A stretch of 64,000 nt of DNA from Xanthobacteraceae bacterium (GCA_024508855.1 JANINJ010000026.1:62001-126000), one strand, 5' to 3'. Shown: positions 1 through 9,619, counted from the first letter of the stretch. A program made the numbers and translations. The notes: generated by a model not told the origin, from the letters alone.

Positions 1-1059
1 TTTTGTCTAACGCGCCCTGCGGCCGGCACAATCGACGTTGACGCTCCCGCGAGCCAGGCAGTCATGCGATCGGAGCTTGCGACCAAACTGCCGCCCGGGC
101 CGTGGTTGATTTTTGGGCGGCGGCGACAAGGACCCAAGATTAGGCCGAGGATTGTCCCGTCGGAAGGAAGGAGGTCAACGGCTGAGGCTGAGAGTACGGC
201 CTTGGAGCGAGCGATCGAGATTGAGGCATCTGGTGTACGTCTGAACGCGCTTTTGCACGCGTATTCGAAGCCCGATCAGCTTTCCATGCGCGAGCTTCGA
301 ATGATCATGGATCTTCTCGTGCTCTCACGGAAGGAGGGGCTGCCGATTTCCTCCGTTGACGCATTGAGGTTACTCGGGCGTTGCCCCCCTCTCGCCGTCT
401 CGCTGCTCGCCTCTTGCGAGTCGCTGGCAGAACGCGCCGCGCTGCTCGATCTGCAGCGGGAGCTGCCCTTTTTGTGGTGCTCCACCTCCGTTGGGGATTG
501 GCTCGAAGCGTTTTCGCTTCGCCTGAAGCAGATAGGCGAGAAGCTCGCTGCTGTCGGAATCGAGAGCGCAGCTGGGATTAGAAGCATAAGTGGTGCCCTT
601 GATGATATCGTCAATCTGAGGCCCGAGTTGTCGGCACATGCAAAATTCGTCTTTCTTGTTTGTGTCGCTGCGGAAATGGCCAAACATAGAAAGACGATTG
701 ATGGAACAACGCTCAATTTTCGTCAGTCCCCTCGTCGCGATGGGATTCGGCGGGAAGTGGATCGACTGATCGGCCGGCATGATGACGATACATTGCCTCC
801 GCAAAGCATATTCAGCTCGAAAACCCTGCTCTCTAGGCGACCGTACTTCGAGCCTTACAACTCGAATTTTTCCGAGGTTATCGCGGCGCCGCTGCTCGTC
901 GCCGATCATGCGAGCGGAAGAGTTAGGCTTGAGCAAGACGAACTACGGCGTAGTCGTGACGCGTGGCTGTACGATCCTGAGTATTTCGAAACGGTCTTTC
1001 CAATGGGGCTAGACGAAGCGCTTCGCAGCTCTGCGAGCGCTGAGAAGGTGCGGGCATGA
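1..1059 (+). CDS. C-terminal part of an unknown defence-island protein, cut by the left edge (possibly DruH/DruG-like)
   Basis: The frame is open from base 1 to the TGA at 1059, so the visible 352 codons are probably the C-terminal part of a longer protein; the first ATG at 64 has no convincing ribosome binding site and would give 331 residues. It is largely helical, with no catalytic motif I can name. Segments such as PPGPWLIFGR near the visible start and DPEYFETVFP near the end remind me of the STY4851/ECs_5259 family, which accompanies very large DUF1998 helicases; this is recollection, not a search. The stop overlaps the helicase start by four bases (ATGA), so the two are translationally coupled and likely work together. 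An alternative is that it is a complete 331-residue accessory protein. Confidence 0.6.
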   Translation, partial: FCLTRPAAGTIDVDAPASQAVMRSELATKLPPGPWLIFGRRRQGPKIRPRIVPSEGRRSTAEAESTALERAIEIEASGVRLNALLHAYSKPDQLSMRELRMIMDLLVLSRKEGLPISSVDALRLLGRCPPLAVSLLASCESLAERAALLDLQRELPFLWCSTSVGDWLEAFSLRLKQIGEKLAAVGIESAAGIRSISGALDDIVNLRPELSAHAKFVFLVCVAAEMAKHRKTIDGTTLNFRQSPRRDGIRREVDRLIGRHDDDTLPPQSIFSSKTLLSRRPYFEPYNSNFSEVIAAPLLVADHASGRVRLEQDELRRSRDAWLYDPEYFETVFPMGLDEALRSSASAEKVRA

Positions 1060-4000
1060 TTGATCTCGATCGCATGATGACGCGGTTGCCGGAGCAGGCA
1101 GCTGACGCCATCATCGGAATGTTGCGTCCACGCTCTCGCACCCTGGCGAGTTACCTGCGTAGCGTTTGGGGGGCGTCGGCCGGTAGCCCCGGCTCCCTGA
1201 TTGCCGAGCCGTTCGTGGAAGGTGCTTTCCCCTGGCTACCATTGAAGGGAGGATGGTCCGGACTTGACCAAGGGTTATTCGATCGTCGAACGATCGACGT
1301 GCTCAATTCGGTATCGTATCCGCCATATGCTCACCAGGCGGACGCTTGGAAACGCCTGACGTCCGCCGATCCACGCTCGGTGATTGTGTCCAGCGGCACG
1401 GGTTCGGGTAAGACCGAATGCTTTCTCGCGCCGATTCTCGATCGGCTCATTAGGTTGTCCGATGGGGGCCAAAGGCAGCTGGAGGGCGTGCGCGCTCTGT
1501 TGCTTTATCCGCTCAACGCGTTGATCAGCAGCCAGGAGGAGCGGCTGGAACGCTGGTTCGCACCCTTCGGAGGCAGCCTGCGGTATTGCCTCTACAATGG
1601 CGAAACGCCTGAAACGGCCCGAGCTTCTGTGAGAGCCGAGCGGCCGTGGCGTGTTGGCGACCGCACCGCGCTACGCGCCTCACCGCCACCAGTGCTCGTG
1701 ACAAATGCCACGATGCTGGAATACATGCTGATCCGTCAAGTTGATGCGCCGATCCCGGCGCTGTCTCGGGGCACGCTGGACTTCATCGTTCTCGACGAGG
1801 CTCACTCGTACATGGGAGCGCAAGCTGCGGAGATTGCGCTTCTTCTGCGCCGCGTTGCGCTCGCATTTGGCCGAACGCCCGATCAGATTCGCTATGTGGC
1901 GACCTCCGCCACCATAGGCGGAGCCAATGCGAGGGCAGAGCTCCATGATTTTCTCTGCAATCTCTCTGGCGCGCCACGTGACGCCGTGGACGTTGTTGAA
2001 GGTTATCGCGCGCCCCTACCGCTGATGCCGACCTCTCAAGAGGGTGGTCAGATTCCGGTAAACGACCTCTCCGAGTTTGATCCGCTGGAGAGTGGTCGAA
2101 TACTGGCCGAATCGAAGAGATTGCGAGCCGTGCGAGAAGAGCTTCGGTCCGGCCAAATCTATTCCTGGCGTGCTTGGGCTCGCGAAACGGCGGCGCTCGG
2201 TGTTGGACAGAGCGATGCGACAAGGTTTCTCGTGGAAGCGGCCAGGGCGAGGGATCCCCAGGCCGACCCGGCGATGGCTGCCATCGGCGGAGATTCCATT
2301 CTACCAAACCGAGTTCACCTATTTCATCGGACGGTGAATGGGCTCTGGACGTGCATAAATCCCAACTGCTCAAAGAGTCCTGCACAGGGAGCGGACGGCT
2401 CTGATTGGAACTACGGAGCGATTTTCTCGGAGGCTCGCGAACATTGTCTGTATTGCGGGTCAATTGTGTTGGAGTGGGTCTGTTGCCAGCTGTGTGGCGA
2501 CGGAGCGTTGAGAGCCGAGGAGCTTGATGGTGGCTCCCGAATTGCTGCATGGAGCGAAGGTGACGATGAGGATGAGTTCGAGCAGACGCTCGAGCGAGAG
2601 GACCCAAGTGAAGATTCAGAGGACGATGATGGGGCAGCGATAGATGCCCCCGCGCTTATTTCACGCCGATATCTAACCTATCCCCCGAAACCTGGGTCAC
2701 GTCGACTGGATCTGGATTTGAAAACGGGAAGATTGGACGGGAATGCAAATGTAACGTTCGCTGCAAGTCGGGACATCCTGGAATGCGCGTGTTGCACGCG
2801 CGCGCCAAATCGGTTCGATCCAAGTCGCGGTGCAATGCGCCCGGTGGTAGCAGGTGCGCCATTCCTGATGGCTCAAATCACCCCAGGCTTTCTCGCAGAC
2901 TTGTCCCCGGAGCTCGATGCTTCCGAGCCACTTCCGTTCGATGGGCGTCGTCTCATCACGTTTACTGATGCCCGCCAGGGTACGGCGAGGCATGCGGCCA
3001 ACGTCCAGATCGCGTCTGAGCGGATGTTTGTACGATCATTCATCTATCAGTTCGTGCAAGAGGCCCCTCCGGTCAATCAACAAGAGCTCGAAGCGCTGAA
3101 CGCAAGAATCGCGCGGCTCAGGGAGTTTCCGAACGATCCAGAGTTCGCCCGATTGGCAGATGACTTCGAGCGCCAGCGATCGGCGATGCTTGATGGCGGT
3201 GCGAAGCGGTGGCGTGAACTGGTGCAAAGGCTAGCTGCGCACACCACGGTCAATACTTTCCTGAGAGACCTTTGGACCACAACTAATCGAGACGATCGCT
3301 TTCAAGATCCAGAGGTACTCGCAGAATTTCTGCTGTACCGAGAAGCGATGAGACGGCCAGTCCGTGCGAACTCCGCGGAGACGCTCGGATTATTCCGATT
3401 TGAACTACCTGGGATTGACCGCGCGGAGCCGCGAGTGCCTCCTGTGGCGCAGCGCATTGGTATGACCGATGAGGATTGGCGCGATCTACTTCGCCTCTTG
3501 GTCACGCACTTCTTGCGGACGAACGTCGCGCTCGACTTTCCACGATGGTGGTTGAGTTGGATAGACCGACGCCAGAGCCATATCGAGGTCAAACCGTGGA
3601 GCCCTGGGGAAAAATCAAGCCGATATGTGCGTCTTTGGCCAAACGCGCAGGGCCCGCGACTAACGCGCGTAGTACGGCTTCTGTTTCAGGCCCTGCAACT
3701 CGATCCTGACAGTCGCACTGACAAGGACAGCGTGGACGAAGTACTCACGGCTGCTTGGCGAGCACTCTTTCGTTTTTTGACTACCTCGGACAACGGATTC
3801 CGTTTGCGGCTGGGAGATCTCGCTGTTGCTCGAGTCGACAGGGCATTCTGGTGTCCAACAACGAGAAGGGTGCTGGACACGACCATTCGAGGACGAAGCC
3901 CCTATGACATCGACGGGGTTCACCCCGTCGCGACACCCATTACAATGCCACGCCTGCCATACTCTTGGCGTCGGGATTCGGTCGGGCAGATCGTGACCGA

Positions 4001-7000
4001 AGACCGGATCGACAACTGGCTGGCACTTGATCCGACCGTTGTGTCGCTTCGAAGTCTTGGAAGATGGGGCGATCAACAGGACCGTGCGGCGAAATTCTCG
4101 CCTTGGATACGCGCGGCGGAACACTCCGCACAACAGCCGAGTACAGCACTCCGCCGGTATGAGAGAGAGTTCAAGGCCGGTAGGATCAATGTTCTTGGCT
4201 GTTCTACGACCATGGAAATGGGTGTCGATATCGGCAGCATCGAGGCGGTGCTGAATACGAATGCACCGCCAGAGATCGCGAATTATCGCCAGCGCGTTGG
4301 TCGGGCAGGGCGGCAGCGTCAGCCGATCGCAGTAGGACTTACGCTCTGCAAGAATCGTCCACTGGACCAAATGACGATTTCGAATCCAATGGAGTATCTC
4401 CAACGTCAGGTGCGAACGCCTCGGGTGAGTCTTGACAGCCCGACCATCGCAACGCGTCATGCCGCTGCACTTCTCTTGTCGGAGTACCTTTCAAGCCTTG
4501 GATCGGAATTGCATAAGCTGACCAATCAGGCATTTTTTGGTCTCGCGGCGGAGGCGAACGCACCGACTGATCCACCACCGGCCTCGGCCTTCATGGCTTG
4601 GCTCGATACCGTGCCTTCGACTCCGGCGCTGTTGGACGAGTTGACATCGTTGCTGGCCGGTACTCCCGTCCGGCCGGGTTGGGATCTCGTTGAAGTGCTG
4701 AGAGCTCGTATGGATCGGATCCACTCCGAGATTCAGGCTGAATGGCAGGCGCTGGCGCCTGCCACCCCAGGGGGCTTGGCTGGAGATGTCGAACTCGCGG
4801 CAATCAACAGGGCGCGAGAAGTTCAGAGACTTCGTTTGGAGAGAGGGTATCTACTAGGTGAGTTGGCCGGCAGAGGCTTTCTTCCATCCTATGGCTTCCC
4901 AACCGACGTCGTTCAATTCGTAACCGAGACAGCCAGCGAGAGAGCGGCACGAGCGCGCCGAGTTGAGGAGGGGGAGGCGCCGCAAGAGCAGAGCTTCGGT
5001 CGGGGTTATCCGTCGCGGTCACGCGAAGTGGGTATCTATGAATACGCGCCAGGCCGTGGGATCGTTGTAGATGGTGTTGTTCGCGAGTCTGGAGGCGTCA
5101 CTCTCAACTGGCAAAGGCCCATATCACAAGATGGCCTTCGCGAGATACAAAGCTTGAGAACGATGTGGTCCTGTAGAACCTGCGGCGCCCTGAGCTCGAA
5201 ACCGTCCGCCGTTGGTCAAACGCCCTGCATCGAGTGCGGATCGAGTAGCTTCACGCCGATCCGGTATCTAAGTCCTGGAGGGTTTTCGGTCGATGTTCGG
5301 TTTAAGGTGCACGATGATCCATCTGATCTCGGCGGTTCGAGGGTTATAGACCCGTGGGTTTCGGCGCGAGAGGCGCCGTGGCGCTCACTGCCAGACCCTG
5401 ACATCGGCCGCGTGCGTGCAAGCGCGGACGGAACGATTTTTTGGTTCAATCCGGGGGATCATGGACACGGGTATGCAGTCTGTCTTCATTGCGGCCGTTC
5501 TGAAGCCGAGACAGTGGCGTCTGGCGGGCCTGGCCTAACAGGCCACAGGCCGCTGAGAGGTGCGCCAATGGCGGCCGATGGTCAAACCTGTACTGGCGCT
5601 CCGGAATACTCGCCCTATGCGGTCGTACGAAATCTCAATTTGGGGCACGAAATACGGACGGACGTCTGCGAAATCCAGCTCTATGACTGTCGTTCGAGGG
5701 ACGTTGCGTTGACGATCGCTCTCGCGCTACGTGAAGCCGTAGCCAAGAAGCTGGGCATTGACGCCGACGAAATGGGCTTTGCGGCGCCAGCTGCGCCAAA
5801 TAACCGCGGCGCGGATTCTTATAGCGCGGTGATATTCGACAGGGCCAGCGGAGGAGCGGGTTTCTCGACCGTGATCGCGCGTGACCCTGTGGCTTATTTG
5901 AGGGAGGCGCTTACTTTCCTCGACTGCTCGGCAATAGGTCGATGTGGAGACCGAGATGCGGTGCGGGTTTGTCCGCGTTGCGTTCTCGCGCCGGATGCGC
6001 AGCACACAGTAGAAGGCACGGATCGCTTGAGTGCCTATGCGTTGCTGGCGCAGTTACTCTCGCGCATTTCACTTCCTGAGCAGCATCGCCTGTTTGGGGT
6101 GGAGACGGTGTACGAGTCGGCTGCCCTTGCGGACGCGCTGAACGATTTGATCTCAACAAACCCAGCGGCCGACCTAACGCTGATATTGCACGGTGACCCA
6201 AGTGCGTGGGACTTTGAACGATGGCCCGCCGCCTCCGTCGTAGAGCGGTGGGGTGCCCGTGGGCGCAGTGCGTCGGTCGAAGTGAACGGGGCGATCTTGC
6301 AGCAAGCGGATGCAGTTACTCGCCGGAGAGTTGTTCTTTGGCTCGAAAGGGCGAGAGCTTCACTCCGGAATATGTCTCCGGGCAACGAGGACTTCCTTGC
6401 GGTGGTCACCGAGGCCGGACGAGAAATCACCGCGTGGCGATCGCTTGATCGGTCGGCTTATTCCATCGACCTGAATTGGGCGAGCACCACAGAGGCTCCC
6501 GTCGTCCGAGGCAACCTGGAAGCGGCGCCCGAAAGCACGGGGAATATCGATCCTCACACGTTGCTTGTCGAAAGAATACGTGAAGCCATCTTCGAAGTCG
6601 GCGCTGAACTTGATGGGCCTGTGGACGGCTTTGGAAAGCGGCTCAAGGCTATCATCGCGGGGCGGAACGATACTCTCGCAGCCGTGCTCTCAGAGCCCTG
6701 CATCGAACTGCGGTACTCAGATCGGTATCTTTTCAGTCCTCTCGTAGTAAGGCTTGTTTCCGAGCTGTTGAGAGGCTTTTCCGATCAGAACACTGAGATC
6801 GTCGTAGACACTCTGCTGCAACGCCGTGACCAACGTCGCCCAAAGATGGGAACGACGGTCAAAGATGATTGGGCAGACATGGATTCTCGTACAGTTGTTT
6901 TTGAACATCTGCTCAAGGGGGTGTCCGCTACAGCAAGGCTGGGACTACACCAGGATCTCGCTCACCGTCGTCGGCTCAGTTTCCGTACCGCTCGAGGAGA

Positions 7001-7163
7001 AGGGACGATTTTCTTCGATCAGGGCGTCGGATCGTGGAGTCCCGTGGGGTCAGTTGCCTTCAATCCAATGGCCGCAATTGCGGACCAACTTCAGGCAGTT
7101 CAGGCACCATTTCTTGTTAAGAACGGAGGAAATGGCACATTTTTGGCGTGCAGGTTGGATTGA
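1056..7163 (+). CDS. giant DEAD/DEAH-box helicase with DUF1998/MZB domain (Druantia DruE-like)
   Basis: A 2035-residue superfamily 2 ATPase, presumably the nucleic-acid motor of an antiphage system. Visible motifs in order: Q-motif region YPPYAHQ (about 88-94), Walker A GTGSGKT (114-120), DEAH (247-250), TSAT (283-286), several CxxC metal-binding pairs (about 432-480 and 577-580), motif VI QRVGRAGR (about 1078-1086), a CxxC...CxxC knuckle (about 1371-1395), then the DUF1998/MZB signature DRASGGAGF (about 1591) with a following CxxC. About 380 further residues follow with no domain I recognise. DrmA and DrmB of DISARM are much shorter; DruE of Druantia has about this size and architecture, which is why I prefer it. 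The methylase and Vsr genes follow on the same strand. Base composition is visibly lower in G+C than the flanking core genes. Confidence 0.85.
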   Translation: MIDLDRMMTRLPEQAADAIIGMLRPRSRTLASYLRSVWGASAGSPGSLIAEPFVEGAFPWLPLKGGWSGLDQGLFDRRTIDVLNSVSYPPYAHQADAWKRLTSADPRSVIVSSGTGSGKTECFLAPILDRLIRLSDGGQRQLEGVRALLLYPLNALISSQEERLERWFAPFGGSLRYCLYNGETPETARASVRAERPWRVGDRTALRASPPPVLVTNATMLEYMLIRQVDAPIPALSRGTLDFIVLDEAHSYMGAQAAEIALLLRRVALAFGRTPDQIRYVATSATIGGANARAELHDFLCNLSGAPRDAVDVVEGYRAPLPLMPTSQEGGQIPVNDLSEFDPLESGRILAESKRLRAVREELRSGQIYSWRAWARETAALGVGQSDATRFLVEAARARDPQADPAMAAIGGDSILPNRVHLFHRTVNGLWTCINPNCSKSPAQGADGSDWNYGAIFSEAREHCLYCGSIVLEWVCCQLCGDGALRAEELDGGSRIAAWSEGDDEDEFEQTLEREDPSEDSEDDDGAAIDAPALISRRYLTYPPKPGSRRLDLDLKTGRLDGNANVTFAASRDILECACCTRAPNRFDPSRGAMRPVVAGAPFLMAQITPGFLADLSPELDASEPLPFDGRRLITFTDARQGTARHAANVQIASERMFVRSFIYQFVQEAPPVNQQELEALNARIARLREFPNDPEFARLADDFERQRSAMLDGGAKRWRELVQRLAAHTTVNTFLRDLWTTTNRDDRFQDPEVLAEFLLYREAMRRPVRANSAETLGLFRFELPGIDRAEPRVPPVAQRIGMTDEDWRDLLRLLVTHFLRTNVALDFPRWWLSWIDRRQSHIEVKPWSPGEKSSRYVRLWPNAQGPRLTRVVRLLFQALQLDPDSRTDKDSVDEVLTAAWRALFRFLTTSDNGFRLRLGDLAVARVDRAFWCPTTRRVLDTTIRGRSPYDIDGVHPVATPITMPRLPYSWRRDSVGQIVTEDRIDNWLALDPTVVSLRSLGRWGDQQDRAAKFSPWIRAAEHSAQQPSTALRRYEREFKAGRINVLGCSTTMEMGVDIGSIEAVLNTNAPPEIANYRQRVGRAGRQRQPIAVGLTLCKNRPLDQMTISNPMEYLQRQVRTPRVSLDSPTIATRHAAALLLSEYLSSLGSELHKLTNQAFFGLAAEANAPTDPPPASAFMAWLDTVPSTPALLDELTSLLAGTPVRPGWDLVEVLRARMDRIHSEIQAEWQALAPATPGGLAGDVELAAINRAREVQRLRLERGYLLGELAGRGFLPSYGFPTDVVQFVTETASERAARARRVEEGEAPQEQSFGRGYPSRSREVGIYEYAPGRGIVVDGVVRESGGVTLNWQRPISQDGLREIQSLRTMWSCRTCGALSSKPSAVGQTPCIECGSSSFTPIRYLSPGGFSVDVRFKVHDDPSDLGGSRVIDPWVSAREAPWRSLPDPDIGRVRASADGTIFWFNPGDHGHGYAVCLHCGRSEAETVASGGPGLTGHRPLRGAPMAADGQTCTGAPEYSPYAVVRNLNLGHEIRTDVCEIQLYDCRSRDVALTIALALREAVAKKLGIDADEMGFAAPAAPNNRGADSYSAVIFDRASGGAGFSTVIARDPVAYLREALTFLDCSAIGRCGDRDAVRVCPRCVLAPDAQHTVEGTDRLSAYALLAQLLSRISLPEQHRLFGVETVYESAALADALNDLISTNPAADLTLILHGDPSAWDFERWPAASVVERWGARGRSASVEVNGAILQQADAVTRRRVVLWLERARASLRNMSPGNEDFLAVVTEAGREITAWRSLDRSAYSIDLNWASTTEAPVVRGNLEAAPESTGNIDPHTLLVERIREAIFEVGAELDGPVDGFGKRLKAIIAGRNDTLAAVLSEPCIELRYSDRYLFSPLVVRLVSELLRGFSDQNTEIVVDTLLQRRDQRRPKMGTTVKDDWADMDSRTVVFEHLLKGVSATARLGLHQDLAHRRRLSFRTARGEGTIFFDQGVGSWSPVGSVAFNPMAAIADQLQAVQAPFLVKNGGNGTFLACRLD

Positions 7164-7238
7164 CGGATTGGGAACGAAATGAGAACAGTGTTAACCTGAC
7201 AAACGGGTGGTGCTCGATTCGCTGAGTTGGGGTTGGAA

Positions 7239-8402
7239 GTGAAGGTCGCGGGATTATTCGCCGGCGTTGGGGGATTGGAGCGGGGCCTTGCTGCGGCGGG
7301 GCATGAGCCGAGCCTGCTTTGCGAAATTTGGGAACCCGCTCGTGCCGTCCTCGCGGCGAGGATGCCTGACGTTCCCTGTAAGCGGGACGTTCGAGACCTC
7401 AAGACCCTGCCGAGGGAAGTCGACCTGATAGCAGGCGGATTTCCCTGCCAGGATCTTAGCCAGGCAGGCCAAACTCTGGGTATTGGAGGCTCTCGGTCTG
7501 GGCTAGTGGGTGAAATCTTCCGTCTGCTCGACCGACGGCGCGTGCCATGGGTCGTGCTTGAGAATGTTTCATTCATGTTGCAACTCGACAAGGGAAGCGG
7601 CATGCGCACCCTGGTCGAAGCATTTGAGGAGCGCGGCTATCGCTGGGCTTATCGCGTCGTGAATAGTCTCTCGTTCTTGCCACAACGGCGGGAGCGTGTG
7701 CTTTTCGTCGCGACTACGACTGATGTCGATCCTGCTTCGGTCATTCTGACGGACGAAGCTGAGCCAAATGTGCTCCCAACCAATCTCGATGCGTATGCTC
7801 ACGGCTTCTATTGGACCGAAGGAATACGTGGTCTCGGGTGGGCCCCCGATTCGATTCCTACATTGAAGAATGGCTCGACCGTTGGGATCGCTTCTCCACC
7901 CGCGATCTTACTGCCATCAGGGGATGTCATTACACCCGACATTCGGGATGCAGAGCGCCTTCAAGGGTTTCCGGAGAACTGGACCCGTCCGGCAGAACAG
8001 GTTTCTCGTGCTTCGCTTCGCTGGTCGCTCGCGGGGAACGCCGTCACAGTTCCGGTTGCAGCGTGGTTGGGCAAACGTCTAGCTCGACCCGGCAAGTATG
8101 ACGCCGATCGAGATGGCGCACTTCCTGCGAGTGGCAGGTGGCCAACAGCGGCACGCTATGACGGCAACGGCCGATATGCAGTTCGAATCAATTCCTATCC
8201 AAAATGGGAAGCGCGACCCGCCTTAACGCAGTTTCTCCGTCACGATGGAAAACCCCTTTCGGCGCGTGCTACGCGGGGATTTCTTTCGAGGACCGAGCGA
8301 GCAAAGCTGCGCTTTGCGGACGGCTTTCAAGATCGACTTCGCGAGCATCTCTTTCGGATGGACGCCCTTGAGAACCCGAAGTTCGCTGTTGCTGCCGAAT
8401 GA
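7239..8402 (+). CDS. dcm: DNA (cytosine-5) methyltransferase
   Basis: Transfers methyl from S-adenosylmethionine to C5 of cytosine in a short target, marking self DNA. All core motifs are visible: I FAGVGG (about 7-12), IV GGFPCQ with the catalytic Cys (about 65-71), VI ENV (about 107), VIII QRRERV (about 148), and IX/X ERLQGFPENW and GNAVTVP (about 240-270). About 110 residues follow motif X as a C-terminal extension. I chose the GTG at 7239, giving MKVAGLFAGVGG as in relatives; in-frame TTG codons at 7227 and 7233 are alternatives, and there is no ATG. The stop overlaps vsr by four bases. Recognition sequence cannot be read. The residue order argues for an active enzyme; whether it protects against the helicase module, the adjacent nuclease, or both is inference. 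Confidence 0.93.
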   Translation: MKVAGLFAGVGGLERGLAAAGHEPSLLCEIWEPARAVLAARMPDVPCKRDVRDLKTLPREVDLIAGGFPCQDLSQAGQTLGIGGSRSGLVGEIFRLLDRRRVPWVVLENVSFMLQLDKGSGMRTLVEAFEERGYRWAYRVVNSLSFLPQRRERVLFVATTTDVDPASVILTDEAEPNVLPTNLDAYAHGFYWTEGIRGLGWAPDSIPTLKNGSTVGIASPPAILLPSGDVITPDIRDAERLQGFPENWTRPAEQVSRASLRWSLAGNAVTVPVAAWLGKRLARPGKYDADRDGALPASGRWPTAARYDGNGRYAVRINSYPKWEARPALTQFLRHDGKPLSARATRGFLSRTERAKLRFADGFQDRLREHLFRMDALENPKFAVAAE

Positions 8403-8818
8403 AGGCGGCGCGCCCCGATGCCGAAACATCCGCACGAATGGCGCGGATCAGGCAAAAGGGTACAAAGATTGAGACGATCGTCTCGACCGTGCTGCGCGAT
8501 CTGGGGGTCCACTATCGCAAGAACGTAAAAAAGCTTCCCGGCAGTCCCGATTTTGCGAACCGCTCAAAACGCTGGGCTGTCTTCGTAAATGGGTGCTTCT
8601 GGCATCATCACAAGGGTTGCCTGAGAGCGACAATACCCAAGTCAAACCGGAATTTCTGGCTTGCCAAATTTCGTGACAATAGACGCAGAGACGCACGAAG
8701 CATAACACTTCTTAGGCGTGAAGGTTATCGCGTCATCATCATATGGGAGTGTGAAGAGAATCAAATCCGAGGCAAGCTAACTAAGATCCTTAAATCGCGT
8801 CGCGTAGATGCCGGATAG
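8399..8818 (+). CDS. vsr: very short patch repair endonuclease Vsr
   Basis: Nicks DNA 5' of the T in T:G mismatches that arise when 5-methylcytosine deaminates, and so protects methylase target sites from mutation. The 139-residue length is typical. The catalytic frame is intact: Glu25, the PD pair ending at Asp51, GCFWHHH (about 65-71) with the zinc-binding and active-site histidines, and the second Asp near 98; the C-terminal IIIWECEE matches the family. It starts inside the methylase stop (ATGA, 8399-8402), the usual dcm-vsr coupling. Its last 42 bases overlap, antisense, the 3' end of the convergent nuclease gene. Fairly A+T-rich: 8641-8700 has 29 G+C of 60. Confidence 0.93.
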   Translation: MKAARPDAETSARMARIRQKGTKIETIVSTVLRDLGVHYRKNVKKLPGSPDFANRSKRWAVFVNGCFWHHHKGCLRATIPKSNRNFWLAKFRDNRRRDARSITLLRREGYRVIIIWECEENQIRGKLTKILKSRRVDAG

Positions 8819-9619
8819 CCGAGCAATCATGTTTTCATAGTTGTATATGTCGCCTTTGGGCGGCGCCGGCGGTCCACTCACGAGCTTAACAGCACTCCCG
8901 TCGTTGGCCATATCTATGACGACGATCGAAATCGCATCATAGCCCACACCGCCTACCTTTGATCGACGCGGGAGTTGCTTGATTTTGTCGATCGCTAGCT
9001 GGGCGTCGCGCGGCTGTTTGTGCTTACTCCACTCTGGATCTGACAACTTGTTCTTCTTGTTCAAATCTGGACTAAGGTAATTCTCCGCGACATTCACCAT
9101 GGTATAGGCGACTGCGATTGCCTGATCACTCGCTCCGTGAACGGTGAGATGCGACGAGTTTAGTTCGTCGTACAGGCGAGGAAGTGCACGCTGATGCGCG
9201 GTCATGCAAGCTTTGGCCTCAAGCGCCATGATTACCGACCCGACAGGGGCACGAACGAGTTGCGGAAGCTTGTCAAAGACGATCCGCTCTTCGTCGGTCA
9301 GTTCGATTTGGTAGCTTCTTCCCATACTTGCCAAGGTCTCAGTCGTGGTCGCACCGCCCGGCGTGCAGAGTACGAGGTCAAGATTCTTCTTCCGGTCGTG
9401 AACGAAGTCTCTCATTTCATGATTGATGCCGAAGCAAACTGCGCCGACCTCTACGTGACGCCTCAAGAGCGGGGTAGAGGCCATCAAATCAAAAATCACT
9501 CCCCAGCAGGCAATTTTCGAGTGATGATCACTCCGCGAGTGATACTGCCAGTCGTTGCGATAGCGGTCTCGAATGCTGGCCGACGATAGTGTTCGCGCCA
9601 ATATTGCAGGCCCATTCAT
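8777..9619 (-). CDS. probable PD-(D/E)XK restriction endonuclease
   Basis: A 280-residue protein not recognised by name. The stretch NLDLVLCTPGG (Asp about 81) followed by a beta strand and VIMALEAK (Glu134, Lys136) fits the D...ExK core of PD-(D/E)XK nucleases, although the spacing from D to ExK is long, and the helix after it (MTAHQRALPRLYDEL) is typical of the fold. Placement directly beside a cytosine methylase and Vsr strongly suggests the cognate restriction enzyme. I chose the ATG at 9619 because GAGG lies five bases before it; earlier starts (ATG 9670, GTG 9730) are possible but the GTG lies inside a 30-base palindrome. Its 3' end overlaps vsr on the other strand by 42 bases. Function is inference. 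Confidence 0.7.
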   Translation of the reverse strand: MNGPAILARTLSSASIRDRYRNDWQYHSRSDHHSKIACWGVIFDLMASTPLLRRHVEVGAVCFGINHEMRDFVHDRKKNLDLVLCTPGGATTTETLASMGRSYQIELTDEERIVFDKLPQLVRAPVGSVIMALEAKACMTAHQRALPRLYDELNSSHLTVHGASDQAIAVAYTMVNVAENYLSPDLNKKNKLSDPEWSKHKQPRDAQLAIDKIKQLPRRSKVGGVGYDAISIVVIDMANDGSAVKLVSGPPAPPKGDIYNYENMIARLSGIYATRFKDLS

